DNA of 16,073 nt from the NCBI GenBank assembly GCA_044450785.1, contig JBIOJM010000236.1, positions 1 to 16,073 on the forward strand. Direction: 5' to 3'. The notes below the pieces were generated by a model. That model worked only from the letters and a program-made list of their open reading frames with translations, searched no databases and was not told where the DNA came from. The position numbers and the translations under genes were made by a program. Origin of the DNA: JBIOJM01 sp044450785 (GTDB taxonomy: Bacteria; Planctomycetota; Planctomycetia; Isosphaerales; Isosphaeraceae). Of the stretch, positions 1 to 7,921 are shown piece after piece (position 1 is the stretch's first letter; each line of letters opens with the position of its first letter).

Positions 1-859
1 AGTCAGCCCGCTGTTCCCGTGCCGGGCCGAACCGGTCGATCATCGCCTCGGCCAGCCGGGTCTTCAGCTCACCGTAGCCGATTCCCCCCGCGCGGTATCG
101 CCGGTCCACTTCCGCAAGCTCGTCGGGCGCGGCGAAAAGCTTGAACAGGCTGAACAGCGGGCAGTTTTCGGGGTTCTTGGGGGCATCCACCGGGGTGCTG
201 TCCGTGACGATTTTCTTGACCTTTTTCCGGATCGTCGCCGGGTCGTCGAAGATTTCGATCGTGTTGTTGTAGCTTTTGGACATCTTGCGGCCGTCCACGC
301 CGGGGACAACCGCCACCGACTCGAGGATGTGCGGCTTCGGGAGGCGGAAGACGTCTTCGCCGCCGCCGAAGACCCGGTTGAACCGCTCGGCGATGTCGCG
401 GGTGATCTCCAGGTGCTGCTTCTGGTCTTGGCCCACGGGAACGAGGTCGGCGTCGTAGAGCAAGATGTCGGCCGCCTGAAGCACCGGGTAGGCGAAGAGC
501 CCGTGCTCGGCGGGGAGCCCCTGCTGAATCTTGTCCTTGTAGGCGACGCACTTCTCCAGCCAGCCCATCGGGGTCACGGTGGAGAGCAGCCAGGCGAGCT
601 CGGCCGTTTCCGGAACATCGGACTGAACGAACAAGACGGCCTTCTCGGGGTCGAGGCCGAGCGACAACATCGTGACGATCACGTCGAAGGTGTAGGCGCG
701 GAGCAACTGTGGGTCTCGGACGCTGGTCAGCGCGTGGAAGTCGGCGACGAAGTAATAAGCCTCGTTCTCGCGCTGTAGATCGATGAACTGCCGCAGCGCG
801 CCGAAATAATTGCCGATGTGCAGAGGCCCCGAGGGCTGGATTCCCGACAAAATGCGCAT
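1..859 (-). CDS. trpS: Tryptophan--tRNA ligase (TrpRS), 3' end outside window
   Basis: This gene encodes the class Ic aminoacyl-tRNA synthetase that activates tryptophan with ATP and charges tRNA-Trp in the cytoplasm. Translation from ATG at 859 begins MRILSGIQPSGPLHIGNYFG, which holds the HIGH-type signature (HIGN). The KMSKS signature appears intact as GRKMSKSYNN, encoded around 270-300. The Rossmann-fold core lies between them, with typical TrpRS stretches such as LSTVTPMGWLE and VPVGQDQKQHLE. About 286 codons are visible and the frame is open to the left edge, so only the C-terminal tail of a roughly 330-residue protein is missing. No strong Shine-Dalgarno precedes the start; it was chosen because family homology begins at this ATG. 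A divergent gene starts at 1194. A longer open frame antisense to trpS in this interval is a codon-bias shadow. The family call is secure. Confidence 0.96.
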   Translation of the reverse strand, partial: MRILSGIQPSGPLHIGNYFGALRQFIDLQRENEAYYFVADFHALTSVRDPQLLRAYTFDVIVTMLSLGLDPEKAVLFVQSDVPETAELAWLLSTVTPMGWLEKCVAYKDKIQQGLPAEHGLFAYPVLQAADILLYDADLVPVGQDQKQHLEITRDIAERFNRVFGGGEDVFRLPKPHILESVAVVPGVDGRKMSKSYNNTIEIFDDPATIRKKVKKIVTDSTPVDAPKNPENCPLFSLFKLFAAPDELAEVDRRYRAGGIGYGELKTRLAEAMIDRFGPAREQRAD

Positions 860-945
860 GATCGAAGCAACTCAATGACTCATTTCGAACCCGGGATGAT
901 GCTCGCGGACCACCGGCCGCGGGTGCAATCAATCTACCACTTCGC

Positions 946-962
946 GCTTGGATCGTCCAAGC
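946..962. repeat. Perfect inverted repeat (7-bp arms, 3-nt loop) upstream of trpS
   Basis: GCTTGGA (946-952) and TCCAAGC (956-962) are exact reverse complements around a TCG loop. The repeat lies about 87 nt upstream of the trpS start codon. It could be an operator or a leader hairpin. No T-rich tract follows on either strand, so a classical terminator is unlikely. Arms this short are expected by chance a few times in 16 kb, so function is uncertain. Confidence 0.35.
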
Positions 963-1177
963 CGAGGAGATCGGATCGCTCCGGTCATGAGAAACGCCGA
1001 GCACGTGGGCGATTCGCAGGGGCGCCGGCCTTGCGTTGGCAGGGCACCCGGCCCGATGATACGATGGGTCGACGGACATCGACATGCCGCGAGAACCAGC
1101 CGGCGGTCTGCGGCCCATCCGCGAAAGCCACCTCCGTCGGATGAGCTCAGGCGTGGTGACCGCGTCCGGATCTCGTC

Positions 1178-1186
1178 GAGGAGGAG
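1178..1186 (+). promoter_or_regulatory. Strong ribosome binding site that decides a GTG start
   Basis: GAGGAGGAG at 1178-1186 is a near-ideal Shine-Dalgarno sequence, 7 nt upstream of GTG at 1194. It selects this start over several in-frame start codons further upstream, whose translation looks non-coding. Confidence 0.7.
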
Positions 1187-1193
1187 ACGGCCG

Positions 1194-1628
1194 GTGCCAA
1201 GCGGAGTCTACGAGGACCACGGCGTTCGCTTCGAATATCCCTCGGACTGGGAGCTCGAGGTCACCGATCTAGGCGAGGTGACAACCGTCGACGTGCAGCA
1301 TCCGGCCGGCATCGCCTTTCTGCTGGTGAGGACCGACCTTTCGTGTCCCGATCCCGACGGGGTCGCCGACTCTGCGCTGGAGGCGATGCGCGAGGAGTAT
1401 CCCGACCTGGACGCTATCCCGGTCGAGGAGACGTTCGACGAGTACCGCGCGACCGGGCACGACGTCGAGTTCTTCTCCCTCGACATTTCCAACGCGGCCT
1501 GCATCCGATGCTTCCAAACACCCCGCCGAACGGTGCTGGTCTTCGGCCAGTGGTCGGATCTCGGCGAGGAGAACTTACCCGAGGTCGTCGGTGGCATGAT
1601 CCGCTCGTTGGAAGAGACGGAGGATTGA
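1194..1628 (+). CDS. Small PsbP/Mog1 (DUF1795)-like hypothetical protein
   Basis: This encodes a 144-residue acidic protein of unknown function. It has no signal peptide or membrane segment and is probably cytoplasmic. The N-terminus contains the pattern YEDHGVRFEYPSDWELE (residues 6-22), which resembles the opening beta-hairpin of PsbP/Mog1/DUF1795-type domains (aromatic, then YP..W). The second half (HDVEFFSLDISNAACIRCFQ, then VLVFGQWSD) and the ending helix EVVGGMIRSLEE also fit that fold, in which the last helix typically carries an 'I..S' pattern. The GTG start is set by the Shine-Dalgarno at 1178-1186. The gene converges on the comEC-like gene with only 23 bp between stop codons, so any terminator is shared or absent. 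The fold assignment rests on pattern similarity only; no catalytic residues can be named. Confidence 0.7.
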   Translation: MPSGVYEDHGVRFEYPSDWELEVTDLGEVTTVDVQHPAGIAFLLVRTDLSCPDPDGVADSALEAMREEYPDLDAIPVEETFDEYRATGHDVEFFSLDISNAACIRCFQTPRRTVLVFGQWSDLGEENLPEVVGGMIRSLEETED

Positions 1629-1651
1629 CTCGAGACGGAAAGCAATCGAAG

Positions 1652-4600
1652 TCACTTTTCTCCGGCGTTTTCGGAGCGAGCTGGTTCGGCGCCACCGGTC
1701 GCCTCGTCCAGGAAGGCCGCGATGCGGTCGAGGAGATCGTCGCCGCCGATCTCGACGACGTCGGTGTGTTTCGCGCCAGGGACATCGAACCAGCGGGGCG
1801 GTGAGGGAAAGGCATCGGCCAGCCGGCGCGCTTCGGCGATGGTGACGAGCGTGTCAGCGATTCCATGAACGATCAAGGTGGAGCATTCGACCCGTGCGGC
1901 CGATTCGATCGACCGGGGACGGTCAAGCGGCATGCCCACCAGCTTGCCGGCTCGGCGGATCACGAGCCGGGCCAGGAGCCTTGGGAAGGGGAGCCGCCGC
2001 TTCCGGAGCACGATGGCCATCGAGGCGTCGATGTCGACCAGGGGCGACTCGAGCACCAGGGCCACGAGCCGTTGGTCCAGGGCGGCGGCCCGCAAGGCGA
2101 TGGCAGCGCCCATCGAGCGGCCCCAGAGCGCGGGCTGGAATGGCGCGGCCGGCCCGATCCGAGCGATCCGCTCGGAGAGAGCATCAATCCAGACCTGGAT
2201 GTCGCCCGCTTCGCGTCCGCCGAAGGTGGCGTGAGGTCCGTCGCTCGCGCCGTAGCCGCGAGAATCGAGGGACGCGACGTTCCAGCCGTGCCGGTTCAAG
2301 GTCGCCGCGCGTCGCATCTCCAAGGTCGTCGAGGCTTCGGCAAACCCGTGCAGCAAGAGCACGGTCCGCCCCGTGGTTGCCGGTCCATGCGCTGGAAACC
2401 AGCGGGCCGACAGCCGCGCTCCATCCGATGCCTGGACCACGATCCGCTCGACCAAGCGTTGCGGCTCGGGCGCGGCCGTGTTCGCTGCTGGATCCTCGCG
2501 ATCCTTGATCGACCGAGACGGCAGCACCAATGACCAGGCACCGAACTCGACCACCGCCAGGAGCAGGCAGGCGATCCCTCCCAGCGCAAATCCCAGGAAG
2601 CCGGCCAGGATGCGGAGGGTTTGCTGCGCCCACCACGCAGGCTGATGATTCGGCTCCTCCAGGAACCCGCGCGCGGTGATTCCGCCCGTGGTCCATCGCA
2701 AGCGAATGGAGCCCATTCGCCAGGTCCGGAGGAGAGGAATACCGCGGCGTTCGACGAGGGAGAGCACGTCCTTGGTCCTGGGGGCCAAGGGGCGCTGGCT
2801 GACGACGACGAGGCGGGGCCTGGCCCATTCGTAGAGCCATTCGGGGTTGGCGGATCGGCCGCCGTGGTGGGGGGCCAGGAAGACGTCGGGCGGCGGCTGC
2901 GGGGGCGTCCGGGCGACCAGCTCGGCGAGTCCCAGTTGCTCCAGATCACCGGTCAAGAGCATGTGGCGTCCGGCGAAGGCAATGTCGAGGACGAGGCAGC
3001 GGGCGTTGTCGGGAGTCTCCGGGTGCCATCCGGCGGGTGGGTGCAGGACCGTGAACCGAACGCCGGCCCGTTCCCAAGACCGGGGCGCCGTGATCGGCTG
3101 GACCGGGATGCCGCGAGATTGAATCTGATCGACGAGCTTCATCGCCCCGGGATTGGCCTCGGTGGCAAACCCAGGCGGAACCAGCACGGCTCCGATCGGG
3201 AAGCGGTCGAGCAGGTCGGGCAGGCCGTCGTAATGATCCTGGTCGGCGTGGCTCAAGAAGATCGCGTCGATCCGCGTGACACCCCGCGCCCATAGCACGG
3301 GGGCAATGAGCCGGCGCCCGACGGTCGGATCGCCTAAGCGGCCGCAATCGTAGAGGATGTTTTGGCCGTCAGGTGTTTGGATCAAGGTCGCCAGTCCATG
3401 GCCGACGGCCAGGAATTCAGCCTCCAGGGTTGTGGCGCGGGCCGCGACGTCGGCCAGGAGCCAGCCGGGCACCACCCAGGCCACCAGCAGCCACCAGGGG
3501 CTGCTTCTTGCCAGCCGCCCCGCCTGGGGCAATTGCGCCCGCCGCGCGGTGATCGTCGAGACGACGGTGGCAAGACCGAACAGGGCATAGAAGACCAGGA
3601 CCCATCCCCATGCGGGCCCGACCACGAAGCGGTGTCCCCACGGCTGCGCGACTCCCCAGAGGGTGATCGCCTGGGTGAGCTTCAGCAAGCCGCCGGCGGC
3701 CCAGGTCAACGGATCGCCCAGCGGGCCCCACACCACCCCGAGTCCCAGCCCGAGCCCGCCCAGCAAGAGTGCCGCCGATGTCAGCGGGATCAGGGGAAGG
3801 TTCAAGAGGATCCCGATCGGCGAGACGAGATGGAACCGCAAGGCGACGAGCGGCAGCGCCGCCAGCCAGACAACCGTCGAGGCCACCGCGCCGTCGACCA
3901 GCCCGTCCTTCGCCCGGCGCACCACGGTGCGCCAGCGGGGCTCGAGCCGGCGCTCGAGGTCATCGAGAGGCGAGCGAGGACCGACGAGCCGTTGCCGGAG
4001 CGTCTCGTAAACGCGGCGCACCAGGGCGCACGCCGCGGGCACCAGCCAGATGAGCGAGCCGATCGCCAGGAACGAGAGCTGGCAGCCGATGTCGAACAAG
4101 AAGACGGGATTGAGGGCCAGGGTCCCCAGCGCTGCGAGCGCCATGGTGTTGGCGGGCCGGTCCAGCCGGTTGCCGATCGCAGCCACGCAGAAGGTCACGG
4201 TCATGACCGTGGATCGCACGACGGAGGGAGCCAGTCCGACCAGCAGGGCATAGCCGACCATGGCCAGGCCGGTGACCAGATAAGCCGGCCGGCGGGGCAG
4301 ACCGACGACACGAAACAAGAGCAGGAGTGCAACGGCCAGCGCTTGCAGTTGGAGTCCCGAGATGGCTAGCAAGTGGGTTGTGCCGGTGCGTGCGAAGGCA
4401 TCATTGACCTCGGGCTCGATTCCTTCCCGCTGGCCCAGCAAGAGTGCGGCGGCGAGGGGAGCGATCGCCTTGTCGAATCGATCAAGCACTTGCGAGCGGC
4501 TCCCGCGCCGGATTCGCCCCAGTAAGCTGCCCAACGGTGAATCCGTTCCGCGATCGTCGCGCCAGAAGCTCTCAGGGTCATCGACTGTGATGCGCAGCCG

Positions 4601-5293
4601 GATTCCCTGGGCTCGCATAAACGCGCGATAATCGAATTCGCCGGGATTGAGCGGTGGAGCGAGCCCGGCGAGATGCCCCGCCGCCTCGACCGGCTGCCCG
4701 GCCTGGATCTCGCGGCGATCACCCGTGACGATCACGATCGCTCGGCCCGAAGCCTTGTGCCAGCGGTTGCCGTCGCTGATCGCCGTCAAGTCGAGCACGA
4801 ACCGGCTTGTGACGTTCTCGGTCCCGCCGGCTCGGGAGCCGAAGCCATCGGACTTACGTAAGCCGAGCGATTCGCGCACCACGCCCCGGACCCACGCCGG
4901 CTGCGGGATTTCGGTGATGCTCCTGGCCAGGTCGTCGGCAGCCAGGTCGGCCCAGCGAAAATGATGCCATCCGCCGCCGATCGCGACGAATGCCGCCAGA
5001 ATCGCCGGGCTGCAGATCAAGGCGTGTCGAACCGTCAACGCCGCGATCGTCCCGAACGCCAACGCCAAACCGACCCACGTCCTGGTTTGATACGGTTCGG
5101 CATAGCGATCGATCACGATGCCGAGCGCCAGGGCCACGACCAGTGGCACCTGCGGGACGACCACGAACCTCCCCGCCTTCTTTCTTTTACCGTTCGCCGG
5201 CGATCGCGAGCCGATCCTCGGGTCGGAACGGTCCGCATCCGACCCCTGCTCGACCTGCATTTCTCGAGATGTGAACAGAGTGGCTCGGTCCAC
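1652..5293 (-). CDS. ComEC/Rec2-family DNA-uptake channel fused to a C-terminal alpha/beta-hydrolase
   Basis: This is a 1213-residue inner-membrane protein. Residues about 45-240 match the ComEC N-terminal region (membrane segments, then a DUF4131-like soluble part). Residues about 270-620 are the polytopic competence domain, including GTTHLLAISGLQLQ (304-317). Residues about 622-870 are a metallo-beta-lactamase-like domain with SHADQDHYDG (681-690), TGDLE (781-785) and PHHGG (808-812). ComEC normally ends here at about 750-850 residues. This protein adds a further hydrophobic stretch (893-925) and a complete alpha/beta-hydrolase (about 945-1200). That domain has LLHGF (980-984), the nucleophile elbow GRSMG with Ser1060, and likely Asp1147 and His1176. 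ComEC imports single-stranded DNA in natural transformation; the hydrolase role is unknown. The GTG start at 5293 is the longest option. ATG at 5260 is equally possible; neither has a good RBS. The frame is uninterrupted. Confidence 0.92.
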   Translation of the reverse strand: MDRATLFTSREMQVEQGSDADRSDPRIGSRSPANGKRKKAGRFVVVPQVPLVVALALGIVIDRYAEPYQTRTWVGLALAFGTIAALTVRHALICSPAILAAFVAIGGGWHHFRWADLAADDLARSITEIPQPAWVRGVVRESLGLRKSDGFGSRAGGTENVTSRFVLDLTAISDGNRWHKASGRAIVIVTGDRREIQAGQPVEAAGHLAGLAPPLNPGEFDYRAFMRAQGIRLRITVDDPESFWRDDRGTDSPLGSLLGRIRRGSRSQVLDRFDKAIAPLAAALLLGQREGIEPEVNDAFARTGTTHLLAISGLQLQALAVALLLLFRVVGLPRRPAYLVTGLAMVGYALLVGLAPSVVRSTVMTVTFCVAAIGNRLDRPANTMALAALGTLALNPVFLFDIGCQLSFLAIGSLIWLVPAACALVRRVYETLRQRLVGPRSPLDDLERRLEPRWRTVVRRAKDGLVDGAVASTVVWLAALPLVALRFHLVSPIGILLNLPLIPLTSAALLLGGLGLGLGVVWGPLGDPLTWAAGGLLKLTQAITLWGVAQPWGHRFVVGPAWGWVLVFYALFGLATVVSTITARRAQLPQAGRLARSSPWWLLVAWVVPGWLLADVAARATTLEAEFLAVGHGLATLIQTPDGQNILYDCGRLGDPTVGRRLIAPVLWARGVTRIDAIFLSHADQDHYDGLPDLLDRFPIGAVLVPPGFATEANPGAMKLVDQIQSRGIPVQPITAPRSWERAGVRFTVLHPPAGWHPETPDNARCLVLDIAFAGRHMLLTGDLEQLGLAELVARTPPQPPPDVFLAPHHGGRSANPEWLYEWARPRLVVVSQRPLAPRTKDVLSLVERRGIPLLRTWRMGSIRLRWTTGGITARGFLEEPNHQPAWWAQQTLRILAGFLGFALGGIACLLLAVVEFGAWSLVLPSRSIKDREDPAANTAAPEPQRLVERIVVQASDGARLSARWFPAHGPATTGRTVLLLHGFAEASTTLEMRRAATLNRHGWNVASLDSRGYGASDGPHATFGGREAGDIQVWIDALSERIARIGPAAPFQPALWGRSMGAAIALRAAALDQRLVALVLESPLVDIDASMAIVLRKRRLPFPRLLARLVIRRAGKLVGMPLDRPRSIESAARVECSTLIVHGIADTLVTIAEARRLADAFPSPPRWFDVPGAKHTDVVEIGGDDLLDRIAAFLDEATGGAEPARSENAGEK

Positions 5294-5544
5294 GGACGGG
5301 CCCCCATGCGACGATCCGCATCACCCACGCACGTGCGCTCATCAACGTAGCATGTCAAAGAGGTGAATGGGTAGGACCCGGCCCATCTTCGTTTCTTTAT
5401 CTCGACCGGATGAATTCCCCACGGTGCATTGCTGGTTCTGGCTGGACAGGACGTCATTGATTGCGGATTCTGGTTGTACCGAGTCTCACGCGACGAGGGA
5501 ATGCGGACTTCTCGTCTGAACGACGTGTCAAAGGACCAACCATC

Positions 5545-6786
5545 ATGCAAGACCGCTGCCCGTTTGACAGCGTGAGCCGCCGCCAGTTCCTGGGTGCTTC
5601 GGCGGCCGCGGTTCCGCTGATCTCGGCCGTTGCGCCCTGGGCGCTGGCTCAGGCAACTCAGGTCACCCGCAGTGTGGCGCATCAGGGCGGCGACGGAACG
5701 ACTCTGAGCAAGTTCGCAGCGCCTGGGCTGTATCCCGGCCAGGTTGTCGAGGTGCGTAACCCGCTGATGTGCCGGAACGGCAACCGGGACGCCGCCGCGA
5801 TCAAAACCACGCTGGATCGAGGCATGAAGGAGCTGACCGGCGCCGCCGACGCGCTCGAGGCCTGGAGGCATTTCTTCGAGCCGGGCGACGTCGTTGGCAT
5901 CAAGGTCGTCCCCAACGGTCAGCCTCAGGCCCATTCCTCCTTCGAGATCGTCCTGGAGGTCATCGAGAAGCTCAAGGCGACCGGCGTCAAGGCCGGTGAC
6001 ATCTTTGTTTACGACCGCTATCGCGAAGAGCTCATGACCGCCGGTTACCACAAGATTCTTCCCGAAGGCATTCACTGGGGCGGGCTGGACCCGGACGGAA
6101 ACCAGTTCACGCTCGATTTCCCCTCGTTCCGGCATGATCCGATCGCGGGTTTCGACCACGACGCGTTCGTCTGGATGGATTTGATCCCTTACGGCGACGA
6201 TCCCAAGGACGAGCGCAAGTACCGCTCGCACCTTGGCAAGCTGGTGACCAAGACGGTTAACAAGATCGTGGCCATACCGGTACTGAAGGACCACGGCTCG
6301 GCGGGGGTGACCGGGGCCTTGAAGAACATGAGCCACGGGACGGTGAACAACGTGGCCCGCTCGCACAGCAATTCCTTCACCAACGTGTGCAACCAGTTCA
6401 TCCCCCAGATGGTCACCCACCCGATCATCCGGCAGAAGTTCGTCCTGCAGATCATGGACGGCATCCGCGGCGTCTACCAGGGAGGGCCGTTCTCGCGGGA
6501 GAACGGCAAGTGGACCTGGGAGCACAACGCAATCTTGTTCGCGACCGACCCGGTGGCGCTCGACCATGTCGAGTGGGACATCGTCGATGCGCAGCGGGTG
6601 AAGCAGAATCTCCCTCCCGTAACGGCGTCGGGCAAGACGGCGATCGACCCGCTGAAGACCGAGGGCTTTGACATCCGCCAGCCCCAGCACATCGCCCTGG
6701 CCGGCGCACTGGGCATGGGGTACTTCGACCACAAATCGCCCAAGGGCCGGCGGTTCTCGATCGGGCACCGGGTCGTGACCACTTGA
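5545..6786 (+). CDS. TAT-exported DUF362-domain protein
   Basis: This encodes a 413-residue exported protein. The N-terminus carries a twin-arginine signal: SRRQFLGAS at residues 11-19, a hydrophobic run, and a probable cleavage site after ALA near residue 35. The mature part matches DUF362, with VVGIKVVPNG near residues 112-121, a VTGALKNMSHG stretch in the middle and DGIRGVYQGGP later. The DUF362 function is not established; some members carry ferredoxin-like Fe-S clusters, but no CxxCxxC motif is visible here. TAT export suggests the protein folds, perhaps with a cofactor, in the cytoplasm first. The ATG at 5545 was chosen because AAGGA at 5531-5535 precedes it by 9 nt and because the TAT motif then sits at the proper distance. 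An in-frame TTG at 5461 would add 28 residues ahead of the signal and is unlikely. The gene is divergent from the comEC-like gene and appears monocistronic. Confidence 0.9.
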   Translation: MQDRCPFDSVSRRQFLGASAAAVPLISAVAPWALAQATQVTRSVAHQGGDGTTLSKFAAPGLYPGQVVEVRNPLMCRNGNRDAAAIKTTLDRGMKELTGAADALEAWRHFFEPGDVVGIKVVPNGQPQAHSSFEIVLEVIEKLKATGVKAGDIFVYDRYREELMTAGYHKILPEGIHWGGLDPDGNQFTLDFPSFRHDPIAGFDHDAFVWMDLIPYGDDPKDERKYRSHLGKLVTKTVNKIVAIPVLKDHGSAGVTGALKNMSHGTVNNVARSHSNSFTNVCNQFIPQMVTHPIIRQKFVLQIMDGIRGVYQGGPFSRENGKWTWEHNAILFATDPVALDHVEWDIVDAQRVKQNLPPVTASGKTAIDPLKTEGFDIRQPQHIALAGALGMGYFDHKSPKGRRFSIGHRVVTT

Positions 6787-7094
6787 GTTCAAACGTCGAT
6801 CCAGCGCCGGACCTGGTCATCGAAGTCGACGTCACGCACGGCTCGCTGGATCGGCTCAAAGTGTTCTCGGCCCTCGGGGTGCCGGAGGTCTGGCGGTGTG
6901 ATGGCCGGACGCTTCAATTCCTCCATCGTCAAAAAGGGGGCGGCTACCGCGCTCGCGAGTACAGCCGAAATTTCCCGACCCTGCCTGTGGATTTGGCGCG
7001 GCGGTTCCTGGAACAGGGACGAACCAGCGACAAGTCCGGCTGGGTCCGGTCATTTCGGAACTGCATCCGCGAGCATCTGTTGCCCAAGATCTAG
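6783..7094 (+). pseudogene. 5'-truncated Uma2 (DUF820) restriction-endonuclease-like remnant
   Basis: The 103-codon frame encodes the C-terminal half of a Uma2-family protein, a PD-(D/E)XK nuclease-fold family very abundant in planctomycetes and cyanobacteria. Recognisable parts are PAPDLVIEVDVTHGSLD (residues 7-23) and ALGVPEVWRCDG (30-41), followed by the usual FPTLP near the C-terminus. The PD...E.D part of the nuclease core remains, but about 80-100 N-terminal residues are absent. Homology begins directly after the DUF362 stop codon, and the only available start is a TTG overlapping that stop, with no ribosome binding site of its own. It is therefore most likely a dead fragment, perhaps still read through with the upstream gene. 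The N-terminal half was not found in other frames, because that DNA encodes DUF362. Confidence 0.75.
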
Positions 7095-7097
7095 TTG

Positions 7098-7163
7098 CCG
7101 GCATCACGTTTTCGCCGGTGTTTCTTGCGCGAAAGAGACCCTTGTCGAGACACGATGCCGGCG
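7098..7163. repeat. 9-bp inverted repeat between convergent genes
   Basis: GCCGGCATC (7098-7106) and GATGCCGGC (7155-7163) are exact reverse complements 48 bp apart. Both copies are followed closely by a CGTTTTC element in direct orientation (near 7108 and 7168), so each half also resembles an imperfect direct repeat. The structure sits between the convergent Uma2 remnant and the SnoaL-like gene. It could be a bidirectional terminator stem, a protein-binding site or the scar of a lost element; the loop is long for a simple terminator. Confidence 0.4.
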
Positions 7164-7185
7164 TGGCGTTTTCCAACTGACCAGC

Positions 7186-7665
7186 CTATTTTTTCGCTGG
7201 TACAACGAAGATCCGCAGGCTGCTCATCAGCCAGTGCTCACCCTGCTTGATCCGCACCTGGTAGAACGGAATCTTGAGGGGGTTTGGTGCCACTTGGTTG
7301 GGTTCGAACGTACCGGCGATCACCAGGAGGTCGGGAGCCAGCAGCCTGGCGTATTCGACGGTGTTCTTCGACTGGATCGTGCCGGGATTCTTGAACAGGT
7401 CCTTGTAGAGCCCCTCGATTTCATCGCGGCCGTTGTACTCCTTGACGGTAAGGCCGCTCTCGTGCTTGCTCTCGAGGAAGACCTTGGCGTCCTGCGTGTA
7501 GTAAGCGGCCATGGCCTTGGCATTGGCGGTGTTAAATGTAATGGCCCCTTTCTCGGTGAGCTTCTTGGCCAGTTGCATCGCCTCATCGGGGTCTTGACCG
7601 GATACCGGGACGCCGACGAGTCCGCCGAGCAAGAGCGCGGAGACAGTCACGATCAGGCGTTTCAT
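7186..7665 (-). CDS. Secreted SnoaL/DUF4440-like (NTF2-fold) protein
   Basis: This encodes a 159-residue protein with a Sec signal peptide (MKRLIVTVSALLLGGLVGVP, cleavage near residue 23 at VSG/Q), so it is probably periplasmic. The remainder fits the NTF2-like SnoaL/DUF4440 pattern: an amphipathic helix, AAYYTQDAKVFLES, a GRDEIEGLYKDLF helix, then strands ending in HWLMSSLRIFVV. Such domains often bind small ligands or act as small isomerases or hydrolases, but no substrate can be inferred. ATG at 7665 is supported by a TGAGGAG Shine-Dalgarno (7674-7680) 8 nt upstream. A sigma70-like promoter lies at 7730-7759. The gene is divergent from the ABC transporter genes. Confidence 0.88.
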   Translation of the reverse strand: MKRLIVTVSALLLGGLVGVPVSGQDPDEAMQLAKKLTEKGAITFNTANAKAMAAYYTQDAKVFLESKHESGLTVKEYNGRDEIEGLYKDLFKNPGTIQSKNTVEYARLLAPDLLVIAGTFEPNQVAPNPLKIPFYQVRIKQGEHWLMSSLRIFVVPAKK

Positions 7666-7729
7666 GGATGTGACTCCTCATGTGCGGGATGTTCTTGCCT
7701 CGATTGCGTTTTCCGTTCACTCTTGCCTG

Positions 7730-7759
7730 ATTATAACAAGAACCGCGCGGTCGTCGCAA
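7730..7759 (-). promoter_or_regulatory. Sigma70-like promoter for the SnoaL-like gene
   Basis: On the minus strand a TTGCGA -35 box (7759-7754) is separated by 18 nt from a perfect TATAAT -10 box (7735-7730). Transcription would start near 7723, giving a leader of about 58 nt before the ATG at 7665. The spacer contains the palindrome ACCGCGCGGT (7742-7751), a possible operator. This is a sequence match only. Confidence 0.5.
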
Positions 7760-7921
7760 GGAATTGACGGGCCGGCCGCTCCGGCTGACTGGAGGCTCAG
7801 CGGAACGGCGTCCTCCCGAGTCCCGCGATCTCACCGGCTTGCAATCGAGCACGGGCTGTGTTCTTCTAGGACAATCGTCCTTGGCAATGGTTTTGTCGTC
7901 ATGAGATTCAAGCATTGCGAT

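Larger units (their letters stand above)
860..1193. other. Divergent intergenic region between trpS and the PsbP-like gene
   Basis: These 334 bases separate two divergently transcribed genes and should hold both promoters. Frames are open through much of it, but the translations (Arg/Pro/Ser rich) resemble no protein and look like GC-driven shadows. The one clear structure is a 7-bp inverted repeat at 946-962. A TTGCGT at 1032-1037 lies upstream of an AT-richer GATACGAT-like patch, but the spacing is too poor to call a promoter. No T-box-like leader was recognised upstream of trpS. Confidence 0.5.

Noticed and set aside
860..1193. T-box or tryptophan-responsive leader upstream of trpS
   Set aside because: No T-box consensus, antiterminator or terminator with a U tract was found; only a short palindrome is present.
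69..1220. A long minus-strand open frame of 383 codons overlapping trpS in another frame
   Set aside because: The overlapping frame encodes an unmistakable TrpRS with HIGN and KMSKS motifs. The alternative translation is Arg/Pro-rich with no recognisable domain, as expected for a GC-bias shadow.
5113..6792. A 559-codon minus-strand open frame antisense to the DUF362 gene
   Set aside because: The plus strand carries a TAT signal, a ribosome binding site and DUF362 motifs. The antisense translation has no recognisable domain and runs into the comEC-like gene in a wrong frame.
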